Made by a program: the position numbers and the translations under genes. This document shows positions 53,689-64,000 of a DNA stretch of 64,000 nt, one piece after another. Origin of the DNA: Cycas panzhihuaensis (lineage: Eukaryota; Cycadophyta); assembly GCA_023213395.1 (NCBI GenBank), contig CM041465.1, positions 235,297,741 to 235,361,740 of the forward strand. Reading direction: 5' to 3'. The notes beneath the pieces are model-generated. The model saw only the letters and a list, made by a program, of their open reading frames with translations, made no database searches and was not told where the DNA came from. The stretch's first letter is position 1. The number at the start of each line of letters is the position of its first letter.

Positions 53689-56439
53689 TGGAAGTGCATC
53701 TATGGGACAACTGCCTAGCTATGTAGGGATAGTGAGGGTGAGCAATGATACTATCGAATGTGGATAAAAACCTACAAGTAAGGCAAGTACCATGCAGGGC
53801 ACCCCATACATCAAAGTGTGAGTTTGGGACCTATGAATGGTACCCAACTACCTAAAGGTGGTTCCCCACTTCAGTTAGGAAGAGGGGAGGTAGAAGAGTA
53901 GCCTGAATAGATCTTGGAGAAGAGTCCTCCCACCCTTGGATGGCCGGAAGGGAAGGGAGAGAGTCCCTTGAGGGTTTCCCTATAGTAGAGGGAAACGAGT
54001 AGGGGGTAAAATAGGTGAACAACCTACAGATAAGATCTTCTCTATTGTCTAGCTAGGCAGAAGAAAACCGAGGGAAGATGAAGAGAGCGGGAACGATCGA
54101 TCCATCAAGAGTTCCCCCCTTCGAAAGAGCAATCAAGAGAAAAGAAGATGCTATGACACACACATGCAAACTAAACCAAAGATGACAAGCCGAGAGGGCA
54201 AGGGTGGAGTTTACAAGCTAGAGGGAAAGGTTAGAAGGGAAAACTTCCTAAAACCTTTTCCTATGATAGATGTAATGTGTAAAATATAACAAACAGAATA
54301 TAAACCAAAAGAGAGAGTCAGTTTCCCTTTTCCTTTTAAGTGATCTAATTACTACCATGTAAAATCTTCTAAAGGAAAGGAAATGAAATGAAGTGAGAGC
54401 ACATACCCAAGATAAAAAGGATATGAGTGAAGTGACAACACGCCCACAAAGTGTGCAAAGTCACTCCACGAAGCACGGCGAAAGAGGGATCGCAGTAGGA
54501 CGAAGTGTGGGGCTTCCTTACCTTCCCCGGAAGTGACACTAGAGTGCCAAGAAAGGAAAATAGGAAAGTGATGGCCGCAAATGAGATGTTATGATAAAAT
54601 ATAAGTAAAAGCACTTACCCACAAGAGAGAAGAGGAGGAAATCCATCACGCCCTCCATGTGCCTACAAGTAAGCACAAATATCCCTTTTCGAAGAAAGGA
54701 GGCTAGCAACACAAAGTGGAGTCCCAATAACACATGTGTATATATACTAAAAACAAGTCTCTATACATATATGTTAGTGTTCATGAACCGTAAAATTGTA
54801 GCAATAATCTACAGCAAAATAAACTACTTAAATGAATGGTAAGTAGATAAGTAAGCCTCAGAGTGGCCCACCTCTTGTAAAGAGCAACCCTACCCTCCCT
54901 TAAGAAGCCACAAGGTAGTGAGGGTATGGCTATATGGTTGACTGGAAAATAGGGTAGCAAAGATGCAACAAGAGCCCAAAGTAAAGCTCAATGAGCTGGA
55001 GTGCTATAGGAAGCAAACTGGGCCATTGAGAAAAGGACAGAGCCAAGAAAAGTAACCAAGGCTTATGTGTTGCCCAGATTAGGGAAATGAGCCCTCAAAC
55101 TAGCACTGCAACAAGTGCCAACGCTGATTTCAGTGGCTGGAAATAGCCTACTAAACCCTTAGTCCACTCCAGGAGTAGCACACGGTAAAGAGAAAGGTTT
55201 GGAGGGCAAAAGCCTCTTAGGTAAACGGAATCCACCCAGCTCTATCCCAAACCTTATGTATCCCTCTTTGACCGCTATCCTAGGTGTGAAATGCAGGAAA
55301 AGAGGCCTAAATAGTAGAGAAACAAAGTCCAAGAGAAAGGCAAGAAATAACCCTTGAGACAAAATAAGACAAGCTAGTGTAAAACATGCAAAACTGGGCA
55401 TAAACTGGGCAAAGGAAAGACCTTAAACCAATAAATACCTTTGGAGAAGATGGGAGGCATTTGCCTCTACCCAAGCCTGTTGGAAAGAGGCTTGAAAATC
55501 TGAGGAAAAGTTGGAGTGCAGTAGGTATGGAGCCCTTACTTAGATGGCTGGAGAAAAACTTGCTTCTGAGATCACTTGGTGGCTTCCTGGGCAAGGAGAC
55601 CTTGAAAACTCCTCAAGGAGGCCCTCTCCAAGGCATGCAATGAGCTGTGAAGATGTCACAGCGAAGCCAAAGGAGAACTGGATGCTGGAGAGTGATTGCA
55701 GGTCCTAGAACAATAGTAGAGTAGCAGAAGACAACAGACAGTAGGGTATTTTTCCTTGTTGATCCTTCTAAAGAGAGCCAAAAGATCCTAAAAGAGAGTT
55801 GAGAAGGACTTAAATACTCAGCCCCAACCCTAATCGAGCAATTAGGCCTTGGTTGGCACTAAGTTAGGTCGAGAGACATGTGGCAATTCTATAATAAATG
55901 TGTGAATTACCACAGCGGTTTAAAAAAAAAAAGTTATAACAGTCGCACCATGGTAAACTTCACGGTACCGCGAAATTTACCGTGATGTGAGATCAGAAGA
56001 CAAAATTGGCCCAAACAGCTAGCCATGGCTATGGACCAATGTACTAGGAGGCTGACAGGGGGGCGGGCCCACCTGCCCAAGGGTAGGCAATAGACCAAAA
56101 GCCACAAGAAAGATGATCAAGGGACTAAAGGGTGCAGAGAGGAGGCCAAATGGTAATGAACCAACATGTGAGTGAATCAACACATGAATCAGGTGAGTCT
56201 TAAGGGGAGCAGGGCAGATTGCGGGAAGTGATGTGGCCATTGGGGTGTCACACTCACTGGGAATGTGCCCCTACTATAGTTGTCATAGGCTAGATAGGTG
56301 TAGATGACATAAAACCATCTACGAAATCATAACATGCAAGTACATACTCCTCACAAAAGAAAATAAAAATAAGGTGAGAAACATACCTGCACTTACCTAA
56401 GTCGACTGCTTCGTATCCATTCTTGGAAGCTAGGAAATA
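53689..56439 (-). repeat. Tat-C 5' LTR
   Basis: TGGAAGTGC to GGAAATA, 2,751 bp, partner of 39,516-42,298. One U3 palindrome unit fewer than the left copy (55,952-55,981). GGTAAGTG is kept near 56,389-56,397 (- strand) and GGGAAGGTAAGGAAG near 54,513-54,527. Confidence 0.93.
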
Positions 56440-56444
56440 GCCCC
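56440..56444. repeat. Target-site duplication of Tat-C, right copy
   Basis: GCCCC, identical to 39,511-39,515. Confidence 0.88.
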
Positions 56445-57430
56445 ATAAGGATATCTATGACACCGCAAATAAATATACGATATGATATATATCCCTGCCA
56501 AAATTTAAGAAAAGTTTAAAAAAAATCAAGAAGTGGACAATACTTAGTCCACTAGGACTAGGGCACCCTAAAGCCCTAATCCAACCTCTTCTGAGCCCTC
56601 AAACAGGTCCTATTAGGCATCCTAATTCCCCTAATAGGTGATACCTACCAAAATAAAAGACATTAATGAAAAGACCTAAATGAGTGAGTTAGGGTCAAGA
56701 TCTAGATACTAGGTCTTGTCTGATGTCTATAATCACTCGATCATGGTCCTAATGCCTGCCTCCATATAATAATCTAACGATCAGATCTCCCCTATGAGGC
56801 TCATCTCAAGGCAGTGAATCTAGGGTGGTAGAGGAGTCTCTCTTAAAATCGAATGAAGGAGTGTGAAAATGAATTTTATTTTCACCCCTTATTCCCCTTT
56901 TATTCTTGGGGTTTCCTAGAGCCCCATAACTACTTTCCATTTTGATGGAGTCATTTGGGCCACCATCTTAATCTCATTCTCTTTCCCTTTAGGTTCCTAA
57001 CCCATTTTAGCTCCTAGATGGTATTTTTTCTTGACTTTTCATACATTTATGGTGCTTCTATTATGCCTCTCGAGAGCCCTTTTGAGCCCATTTTCACCTT
57101 TCTCCAAAACTTGTTTATGTTTATACTCCATGAACTCATTTTAGCATATTGATTCTATTTTCATCCTCAATTTCGGTCCTTCTTACTCCTAATGGGAGCC
57201 AGTCCCCTAAATAAGCCCTTATCTAGCCTTAAATTTGCTTTAGATCCTCAATTTTAAGCCTATCACCTTTACTCCTTCCCCTCCATGGAGTAAGCCCTTC
57301 GTGAGCCTAGCAGCTTGGCCATAGGAATCTCCTATCCTCTTATGATTGGACTTTTAAGTATTTATGATTGTTTAGACTCTTTGTCCTTTATCCAACTTCT
57401 TACCCATCTTTTCTAAGATACATAATTTTA
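56445..57430 (-). pseudogene. Tat-A antisense PMD gene, 5' part and promoter region
   Basis: By position this is the leader and first exon of the PMD gene cut by Tat-C, plus the spacer to aRNH. The - strand AAATTCATTTTCACAC near 56,865-56,880 corresponds to GATTCATTTTCAC downstream of the TATA box in Tat-B and Tat-C; a TATA box itself is not evident. No clear residues of the domain are readable in this part. GTTTATACTCC at 57,119-57,129 (+ strand) matches the TATA-like element proposed for aRNH. Confidence 0.5.
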
Positions 57431-57438
57431 CCCTAGTT

Positions 57439-57845
57439 ATGGCAATACTCATCTTCATAGATGGTGGTAGTCATGGCAACTTGGGACCCTCTACCATAAC
57501 TTAGATTATTTGTGACCCCTTTGCATATGATTTCATGCATTCTAAGGTTAATTTGCTTGAGGCCATGAATAATGAAGTAGAGTATATGAGTGTTATTAAA
57601 ACATTAATTGATTCCCTTCATTTCCATCATGGTCCTATTATCCTACATTATGATTCTTAGATCATTGTGTCATAATTGACCCAAATTTATTGTATCCACA
57701 ATCGAAACGTTAAGGTAGCTAGCCTAGTTCATCTTATCCTTGAGCATCATCTCCCACTTCTAGACAAGTCCTCATAGGTTTAATAGGTTACTCTTTAGGA
57801 ACTTCGTAATGGCAACCTCTCTCCTCCATATTTGTCCTTTTTCAT
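57439..57845 (+). pseudogene. Tat-A archaeal-like RNase H (aRNH)
   Basis: From an ATG at 57,439: MAILIFIDGGSHGNLGPSTI with the first acid in the canonical D-G-G-S-x-G-N box, then LLEAMNNEVEYMSVIKTLID (second acid), FHHGPIILHYDS (third), a TAG where CAG is expected, and NRNVKVASLVHLILEHHLPL. Short and fairly collinear despite age. It lies between the divergent PMD gene and the 3' LTR, exactly as in Tat-B and Tat-C, but on the + strand because Tat-A is inverted relative to them. Confidence 0.8.
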
Positions 57846-58282
57846 CTCTAAATAGTGGCTGCTAGTGAGGTTAAACTATGGTAACACAAACCCTTCTTGG
57901 TTTGATTTTTATTTCTACCTTGGAGTGATGAGGCATTCCTTCATTTCCCCCCTTTAAATTTCCCTTTAGGATTTTGATCTCGCCTTATCTTCCTGGGTCA
58001 TGCTACTCGTTCAGGTGTCACCAATGGCATCCCCTTAGGGCACCCCTTCTATATCTTCCATTGCATATGCTTTAGGTTTAGGTTCTCGTGCCTAAAGGCT
58101 TGTTTAGACTATGATCCTTTTTCCTTCCCTATCGTATGCCTTCCCATCCATGCATCTATTGTAGTACTTGTCACTCACCTTGGTTATTGACACATTAGCC
58201 TCTTAGATCTCTTTTTTACTGATGCCATTTATGTTGCCAACATTTACCATTGTCTGACACTCTAGAATGATGAGGTTCTGTT

Positions 58283-58295
58283 ACCAAAGAGGCAG
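58283..58295 (+). other. Tat-A polypurine tract
   Basis: ACCAAAGAGGCAG directly before TGTTTCC. A decayed version of CTACTAAGGGGGCAA in Tat-B; preceded by GATGAGGTTCTG, which matches the GTGAGGCTCTG of the other elements. Confidence 0.65.
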
Positions 58296-60101
58296 TGTTT
58301 CCTATCTACTGAGAATATATTGAGCTTCATCACATAGGTAAGTTCAAGTATATATTCTAACCCTTACTCTCTATCATAATTTTATAATTATTATCAAATA
58401 TATACTTGTATGATTATTTAATTGCTTACATTACATGCTTAATCTCCTTACCTATGTATGTTTTCTACCTATGACTAGGACTCTAGTCCAATGGCACCAT
58501 TGAGCTCCTGTGGTAAGCCCTAATTAGCAATAGGTCCCTTAAGTGATCTCAATTTGGGTGATTCTCAGTTCATTGGCACCCTCTTGTAGCATCTTGTCAT
58601 CTTTCATCATCCCTCACCTATCCCTTAGTCTGCCAAGGATAGCCTATCGAGGTTCCTAATGGAAAGATGCCTCTTATTACTTACTCCATACGAAGTTTAT
58701 TTGTAAATTTCACTGATGTTGATTGTTTAGTTTTTGTTTATATCTTGGAACCCTTAATTACCATTGTTTTACTAAGTTCTAACTCATTTTGATGTGTTTC
58801 TTATGTGTTTTCGCTATCTTTTTATTTGTAACACAACCTAAAACTAACCCACATATCCTTAGGGATGAAGTTTAGGTTCTAGCTGTTAGCCCTTCCTATT
58901 ATTTTAGTACTATTTATCAAGCTTTTTGTCAAATTTTATAAATTTTATGATTATATTCCTACCCCACCTAGTTTCTTGTCTGCCCCACTTTGATTATTAT
59001 GCCCCATAAATATATCCATAGTGCTACTTATATATTTGTGGTGTGACTGTTATGAGTTTAAACATGGGTAGTAATGACTAAAAATGCATTTAATGCAAGC
59101 CTAACACTAGATCTAGCCTCAGGACTTGCCCAAATTGGGTCGTAACAATATCAAGAGGCCCTTAAAACTCAAAAACTAAAATTTAAACTCATTATTCATC
59201 ATCAACTTTCACTCTTGAGATCTCTTCTAAGCAACTTTCTCATTATTTCGTATCCTAGTAGAATCTATGCCAAAAACTAGATTTTGACATCTAAAGGAAG
59301 GTGAAATTAGCTCTTAAGTAGTAGGAGGACCTCCCCAAGCTTCCACTATAGCTAAGGAGATGCTATCGTTCTTCATCAAGCACATATTTCTCTCTTAAAA
59401 GTTTGTTTCTATAACAAAAATTCTCAACTCTCACCAATATTCTCTTTTCTTAATGGGTAAGACCATTTTGGTTTGATTTCATTTGAAAATATCATTAGTT
59501 TACCTTGTTTCTTTTACCATTTGTTGTATGTTTTTTTGGTTTCTTGATCAAAAGGCCCTTTGCATAAACATTTGGTAGTTTTTCTTATGTAAACTTTGGA
59601 GTAAACACCTCCATTCAACAACAAAACCTTTGATTCACCATCCAAAACCATTAGTATAGGTAGGTAGAAACCTTTGGCAAGTTAAGGGAGTTCATAGGAA
59701 GGATATTAGGCCAAGTTCTAACTCTAAAGGCCTCCTTCCACTTGGGTAATCCCCTCCCTGAACCTACAAAACCTTCTACCTTATACTATCTTTGCTAGTG
59801 CAACATTTTGGTTTTGAAACATGCAACATATCATTGAGACTTTGTATCTCATCCCTACCTCAAAATCTTGGACCAAACAGCCCATTCAAGTGCATGACAC
59901 CTTTGGCCATTTGGGATATATCCACCTTATAGAGGAGCTCTTCCATTCTAAGGAAACTCCCCATTATTTTCCTCCTGTTTCTTTTTTAATGGTTGTATGG
60001 TGATATTATGAGCAAAAAAATAATATTTGATTTTTGTTTCCTTGTTGCAAACTTGAAATAAACATACTAACACTAATTTTATTTGCAAAGATATACATAC
60101 A

Positions 60102-60159
<58 letters not shown>

Positions 60160-61515
60160 TAGATATATATATATATAGATATAGATATATATATTATTTG
60201 CTTGTGGAAAGGGCTTTTGTCTCTTATTGTGTAGGTAGAGCACCACATTGTAATTAAGGTAATATTTTGTAAAGAGGTAACATCATTTTATGCTAATGTA
60301 TATCATTTAAAACTTATTTCTATTTTTTTTTCTTTCCTTTTGTTATTGCATTATTGGATTTGATCCCAGGGAAGGTAAGGAAGCCCCCCACTCAAATCTT
60401 TTCAATAACATCCACAACAACAAGGTAAGCAAAATTGCCGACAAAGGAGATGCATGAGTAAGAGTCATACTATGGCATTAAACATCATGGAACTAGGTGC
60501 ACTTCATCAAACTCTGTCTCCTCTTACCCTTTTCCCCATTTTCCTAAGAGAGAAATTTACTAAAAGAAAAAGATTTGTTTCTTCCCTTTCATGCATATGA
60601 ATCTCATATAGGAGAAAAGAACAACATAGGAAAATCATGTTTTCTTTTTTCTTGCACTTAAAAGGAAGAGTTTGCACATTTCCTTCTCCTAACTTTGCAT
60701 GTTGCATGTAAAGAAGAATTCAAAAAACATCACAAACATCCTTTTGCATGCATAGAAAATGTAGTTGCATTTCATTTTTTTCATTTGTTGCATCAAAGAA
60801 AGAACCTAGTCAAAAGTAATTAGTTACAACATTCTCTCATTATTTCTTACTTACATCCTAACCCTAACCCTTGAATGAAAGAGAAAGAAAGTAAGGGAGA
60901 GCAATAATGATTTGAATCTTTATTACATTATTATTTCATTTTGTAAACTTTACAACCATTGCATATTGAAATAAAATCATGTTACATTGCAATAAAACAT
61001 AAACTTGAAACATCATTCCCCTTTCTTCTTGCAACCCAAGAAGAAAGTAAAACTAGATTACGAATAAATAGTGGCAACATTCTCTTCTTATTTCTAAATT
61101 TACACCAAAACCCAAACCCCTAAAGGTAACCCTTTGGGCATTCAACATACTATTTCAAACTATTTGGGAAATTGTTACCTCTTGCCTCATTCCTTACTTT
61201 ATCTACTTTTCTAAAAGGAGCCTCTTACCCTTCTATTTCCTTTTCTGAAGGGAAATCTCTTACCTCCTCCCTTTCCTTTAAGGATAGGAGAGCCTTGCCA
61301 AGGCTACTTGACATCCTAAGGTGCCACACTTCTTATTCCTTATCACTTACAACCCCTTTAGTGTAAAAAGAGGCTATGCATAGTTGCATTCCTCAAATCC
61401 TATGTTCTAACATGCAAACACCCTTTAAGGGTGACCTTGACCTATCCTATGCCTCTAGACCTTCACATCTAGTCAAATCATTATAGTTCCTCACACCTCT
61501 ATAGGCAAGATTCCA
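58296..61515 (+). repeat. Tat-A 3' LTR
   Basis: From TGTTTCCTATCTACTGAGAA to AAGATTCCA, about 3.2 kb, typical for the family. TAGGTAAGT at 58,335-58,343 and CAGGGAAGGTAAGGAAG at 60,368-60,384 are the conserved boxes found in all LTRs here. The last 140 bp match 4,725-4,869. No gene inside; open frames here are chance. Confidence 0.78.
60092..60195. repeat. (CATA)n and (TA)n microsatellite
   Basis: About nine CATA units followed by (TA)n with interspersed TAGA units. It lies in the Tat-A 3' LTR and explains the short repeats-only open frames there. Confidence 0.95.
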
Positions 61516-62532
61516 ACTACCTCAAAAGTTAGAGAGTGGATTATCAATCCCTTTATTGAGGAGTGATGGCCAATGGTAGCAAGAAACTTCCCTCAAGGCC
61601 TCTCCAAGCTATGTTGAGTATGTGCTCTTAATCCTTACAATGAGTGGCTAGTTGGGCTCCCAAAAGTTAGAGATTCTAACAAAAATTTGATAGTATATGC
61701 CTAGTATCTTCCTTGCAAAATGGTCTCCTCCCTTCCCTTACAGAAAAGGGGTATTTTATAGGAAAATCTAAGGTGAGGGGTTGGTGGTTTCTTGCCCATA
61801 ATGTGGGGAAAACTACCAACTAGAAACCATGAACTAACTTTATGATCTAAGAGACTTAAGTGACAAAACCATGAAAATCTGGGAAATAGGACTTGGGAGG
61901 TATATTTAGCCTCCCAACACAGGTATGGGAAGACTTGGGGCTAACACAATGTATCACATCAGAGATCTAGTTCATTAATGAGTAGATTGTCACCATTAAA
62001 CTCAAATCTTGGTTTGTGATAGTTGTACCATAAATTCTTTTATGGTACCATGAATATATTTATAGTACTATAAAATACTCTACAGTACCATGAATTTAAG
62101 CAAAACTCAGTGGTATAATAGTAGAAATCACTTTTCATCACTTTCTCTTTACATAGACAAGTAGATCTATAAAAAAAGAGACCTACATGCACTTATATAT
62201 CATAACTAAATGAGGACATAATGAAGATAAAACAAAACACTAAACAAATAATTAATCAAGGCCAATAATGGGTCACAATTGGTCATGGAGGCTCTCTTTT
62301 TCCAAATTAAGAATAGTAGGAGGGGACATAATGGCCATGGACATATGCCCTACTCATGATCAATAGAAACAAGGGGCATGACTCAATCAATCAGGCAAAA
62401 TATGAAGCATATATATACCCTATAAACTCAATACACATATATCAATGAAAGGAGGGTGAAAGGTTAGAAATATACCTATACTTACCTTACTTAACTGATC
62501 ATGCAAATCCTATTCCCATAAGCTAGGAAATA
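61516..62532 (-). repeat. LTR fragment of another Tat-like element (minus orientation)
   Basis: The right end, CCTATTCCCATAAGCTAGGAAATA (quoted in two parts: CCTATTCCCATAAG and CTAGGAAATA), matches the U3 end of Tat-B and Tat-C. CTTACCTTAC near 62,481 is the conserved GTAAG box. 62,020-62,095 has the GGTACCAT palindrome module of U3, and TATATTTAGCC near 61,891 fits the TATA position. Only U3 is clear; the left 350 bp cannot be assigned. Confidence 0.65.
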
Positions 62533-63152
62533 ATAATCAAAGTGAACTTTTATTAAGAAACTTTAAATATAAATGACTTTATCAATACAAAAGAGTTATC
62601 TAAGAGGAGTGAAAACTTAAGAACAAGCCCAATAATCATAAAATTGATAACTCATGAAAATCAAGAGAAAAAAAATGAAATAAAGAAACATTTCAAGAAG
62701 AAAAAGTGAGTTCGAATGATCATAAAGGTGGGATTATATTGCAATAATTTTCACTGATTGGCAAGTAAAATCATAATAATACAATCGTCATCATCTAACA
62801 TAAATCATTCACAAAATTGATACTACATTTCACCAAAGCATGATCCAACACAACATAGAACAATCTTCCAATTAATCAGATTAAATGGGGATTAAGAAAA
62901 ATACTTATTAATAAACATGAAGATTAAATAAGGGCTAAGTTATAGTGAAACATATATCTCCTTGGCACCTAAAATTCCTATTTTAAAAGAGGAGTAGGAT
63001 GCTAAAAGGTGATAATGATTCATGATGAAGATTTTTTTTTTTTTTCTAGTTAATGATAAATAGTTTGGATGAGATATGTAGATGACAGAAAATTATTCTA
63101 CAAAAGGTACTAAAATCAAGCTAAGTAAACCTTGATGTTGCTAAAATGATGA
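62533..63152. other. AT-rich stretch without a gene
   Basis: No domain and no open frame of note. Between the LTR end at 62,532 and the hairpin array at 63,153 it could be 3' UTR of the same minus-oriented element, but the expected polypurine tract is not visible at 62,533. A poly-T run lies at 63,032-63,045. Confidence 0.45.
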
Positions 63153-63389
63153 GGTAAAGGTACTACCAAAATACCTATCAAATGGATAGGGCTTAAAAGG
63201 TACAACATTATAAGATTACCCATAGTTAAAATGGGGCTTACGATCCTTTTTACTTAAAATAACTTCCAATGACACCCATAAATTAGATGAGGCTTACACT
63301 TGCTTAATTAAAAACAAAACTAAGGACACCCATAAGCTACATAAGGCTTAGAAACCTAGATGGTCATAGTTTTAAGCACATGTATGCTT
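63153..63389 (-). repeat. Hairpin array, inverted counterpart of 1,660-1,985
   Basis: Stem-loops with 7-nt loops: GGTA/TACC 63,153-63,167; CCTAT/ATAGG 63,174-63,190; CCCAT/ATGGG 63,219-63,235; CCCAT/ATGAG 63,275-63,291; CCCAT/ATAAG 63,329-63,345; and AAGCA/TGCTT with a 6-nt loop 63,374-63,389. On the - strand the units read AAGCCYYAT…ATGGG, like AAGTCCCAT…ATGGG at the left edge. Confidence 0.6.
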
Positions 63390-63407
63390 CTCCCTTTTCA
63401 CTTTTAC

Positions 63408-64000
63408 TGTTTCTTTGGAAAAGGTTGACAGAAGTATTGCCTCATTGCATGACTGACTGATTCATTTGTATGATCACCTTGCATCCATATACTTGATCAT
63501 GCTACTTATCGTATTATGAGCCTATGACGACCTGTGAGACCTACCTTTCCACAAGGTAGGCATCCCCATGGCACTCTACGACCCTCCATGCCACCTCCAC
63601 ATCACCTTAAGCCTCACTTGACTCGTATGATCTGCTCATACCTTGACCCTATGTCCCTATCACAACATTTCTAGGAACTTTAGCCCTTGATGATCTATTC
63701 GGTCTAGTTCGTATGCCTCCCAGACTGTCCTTAGCCACCTGGACAGGAAGGCCAGCCCCTCCTAAGGCCTGATATACTTCTTTTAGGGCTTCTACAACCC
63801 TGTTTATTACCATTTTTCCTTACTAGTCCTACACCATTGTAAACTAAGTTGTATTACAAAGTTTACCACAATGCAATTGTTGCAACTTGCTTTTTATATC
63901 TGCCATGGTAATTCTCATATTTTTCATAGAATTGCCACCTAGCCACTTGCCCAACTCAGCCCTATTCACACCCTAAATAGTCGATTAGGATTGAGATGGG
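63408..64000 (+). repeat. LTR start of a further Tat-like element, cut by window end
   Basis: Begins TGTTTCTTTGG. Contains CCATGGCACTCTACGACCCT (63,568-63,587), the reverse complement counterpart of Tat-B LTR 37,735-37,765, and near 63,840-63,960 the U3 palindrome module (GTAAACTAAG, AAAGTTTACC) plus CAATTGTTGCAACTTG. No polypurine tract precedes it, so it may be a 5' LTR or solo LTR in + orientation. Confidence 0.65.

Larger units (their letters stand above)
39516..56439 (-). mobile_element. Tat-C: most complete Tat-like Ty3/gypsy element, 16.9 kb
   Basis: Both LTRs (2,783 and 2,751 bp), perfect GCCCC duplication, primer site, polypurine tract, and in sense order gag, protease, linker, RT, RNase H, integrase; then the oppositely oriented PMD gene and the separate aRNH. 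No chromodomain is seen after integrase. Size, long LTRs and second RNase H point to the Tat/Ogre side of Ty3/gypsy. Both LTR ends have decayed (TG to TA at the left, CA to TA at the right) and pol has several stops. Confidence 0.92.
4725..61515 (+). mobile_element. Tat-A: oldest Tat-like Ty3/gypsy element, interrupted by Copia-1, Tat-B and Tat-C
   Basis: Pieces in order: LTR end and primer site (4,725-4,889), gag (5,080-6,915 and 14,485-14,960), antisense PMD gene (37,975-39,515 and 56,445-57,430, - strand), aRNH (57,439-57,845), polypurine tract and 3' LTR (58,296-61,515). Protease, reverse transcriptase, RNase H and integrase are missing. They were probably removed by the deletion that also cut Tat-B's left LTR near 14,960. 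Each interruption is supported by homologous sequence on its two sides lining up with uninterrupted Tat-C. The element carries many stops and is dead. Confidence 0.75.

Noticed and set aside
60006-60248. Open frame of Tyr/Ile and Met/Cys/Val repeats
   Set aside because: Translation of the (CATA)n/(TA)n microsatellite.
4725-61515. Endogenous pararetrovirus or plant virus insertion
   Set aside because: Domain order with integrase, LTRs, primer sites and 5-bp target duplications shows LTR retrotransposons. No movement or coat protein motif is seen.

Overview
This window is repetitive nuclear DNA from a land plant, probably one with a large genome. I see no cellular protein-coding gene, tRNA, rRNA or CRISPR array. 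Almost everything that can be named is LTR-retrotransposon sequence: one degenerate Ty1/copia element and at least four large Tat-like Ty3/gypsy elements nested in one another. Both families, the Met-tRNA-type copia primer site, and a plant mobile domain (PMD) gene carried by the Ty3 elements point to a plant. The species cannot be told from the sequence.

Layout. The oldest element, here Tat-A (+ strand), begins before 4,725 and ends at 61,515. Copia-1 (6,916-14,484, + strand) lies in its gag. Tat-B (14,960-37,974, - strand) and Tat-C (39,516-56,439, - strand, GCCCC target duplication) both sit in its PMD gene. Tat-D (20,686-31,513, - strand, ACGGG target duplication) sits inside Tat-B. The edges hold further LTR pieces (61,516-62,532 and 63,408-64,000) and tandem repeats (1,095-1,985; 3,955-4,226; 63,153-63,389).

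The Tat-like family has an unusual plan, clearest in Tat-C. Sense order is LTR (2.5-3.2 kb), PBS, gag, protease, reverse transcriptase, RNase H and integrase. After integrase comes an oppositely oriented PMD plus coiled-coil gene with its own TATA box, then a separate second RNase H ORF of the archaeal-like type (aRNH), then polypurine tract and LTR. The same PMD/aRNH pair is recognisable in Tat-A and Tat-B. Tat-D has lost the PMD gene and nearly all of pol by two internal deletions. Tat-B has an unrelated antisense reading frame where its pol genes should be.

No element looks able to move by itself. Tat-A, B, C and Copia-1 carry many stops of the CAG/CAA to TAG/TAA kind and LTR termini changed from TG/CA to TA, as expected from deamination of methylated cytosine. 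Tat-D is GC- and CpG-rich and has intact LTR ends, so it looks youngest, yet it is full of small indels.

The most novel structures are the PMD/aRNH module and several sets of short hairpins whose stems vary between copies while pairing is kept. These occur in a 47-bp tandem array at the left edge, an inverted counterpart at the right edge, and 28-30 nt palindromes in the LTRs and in the leader of the antisense gene.
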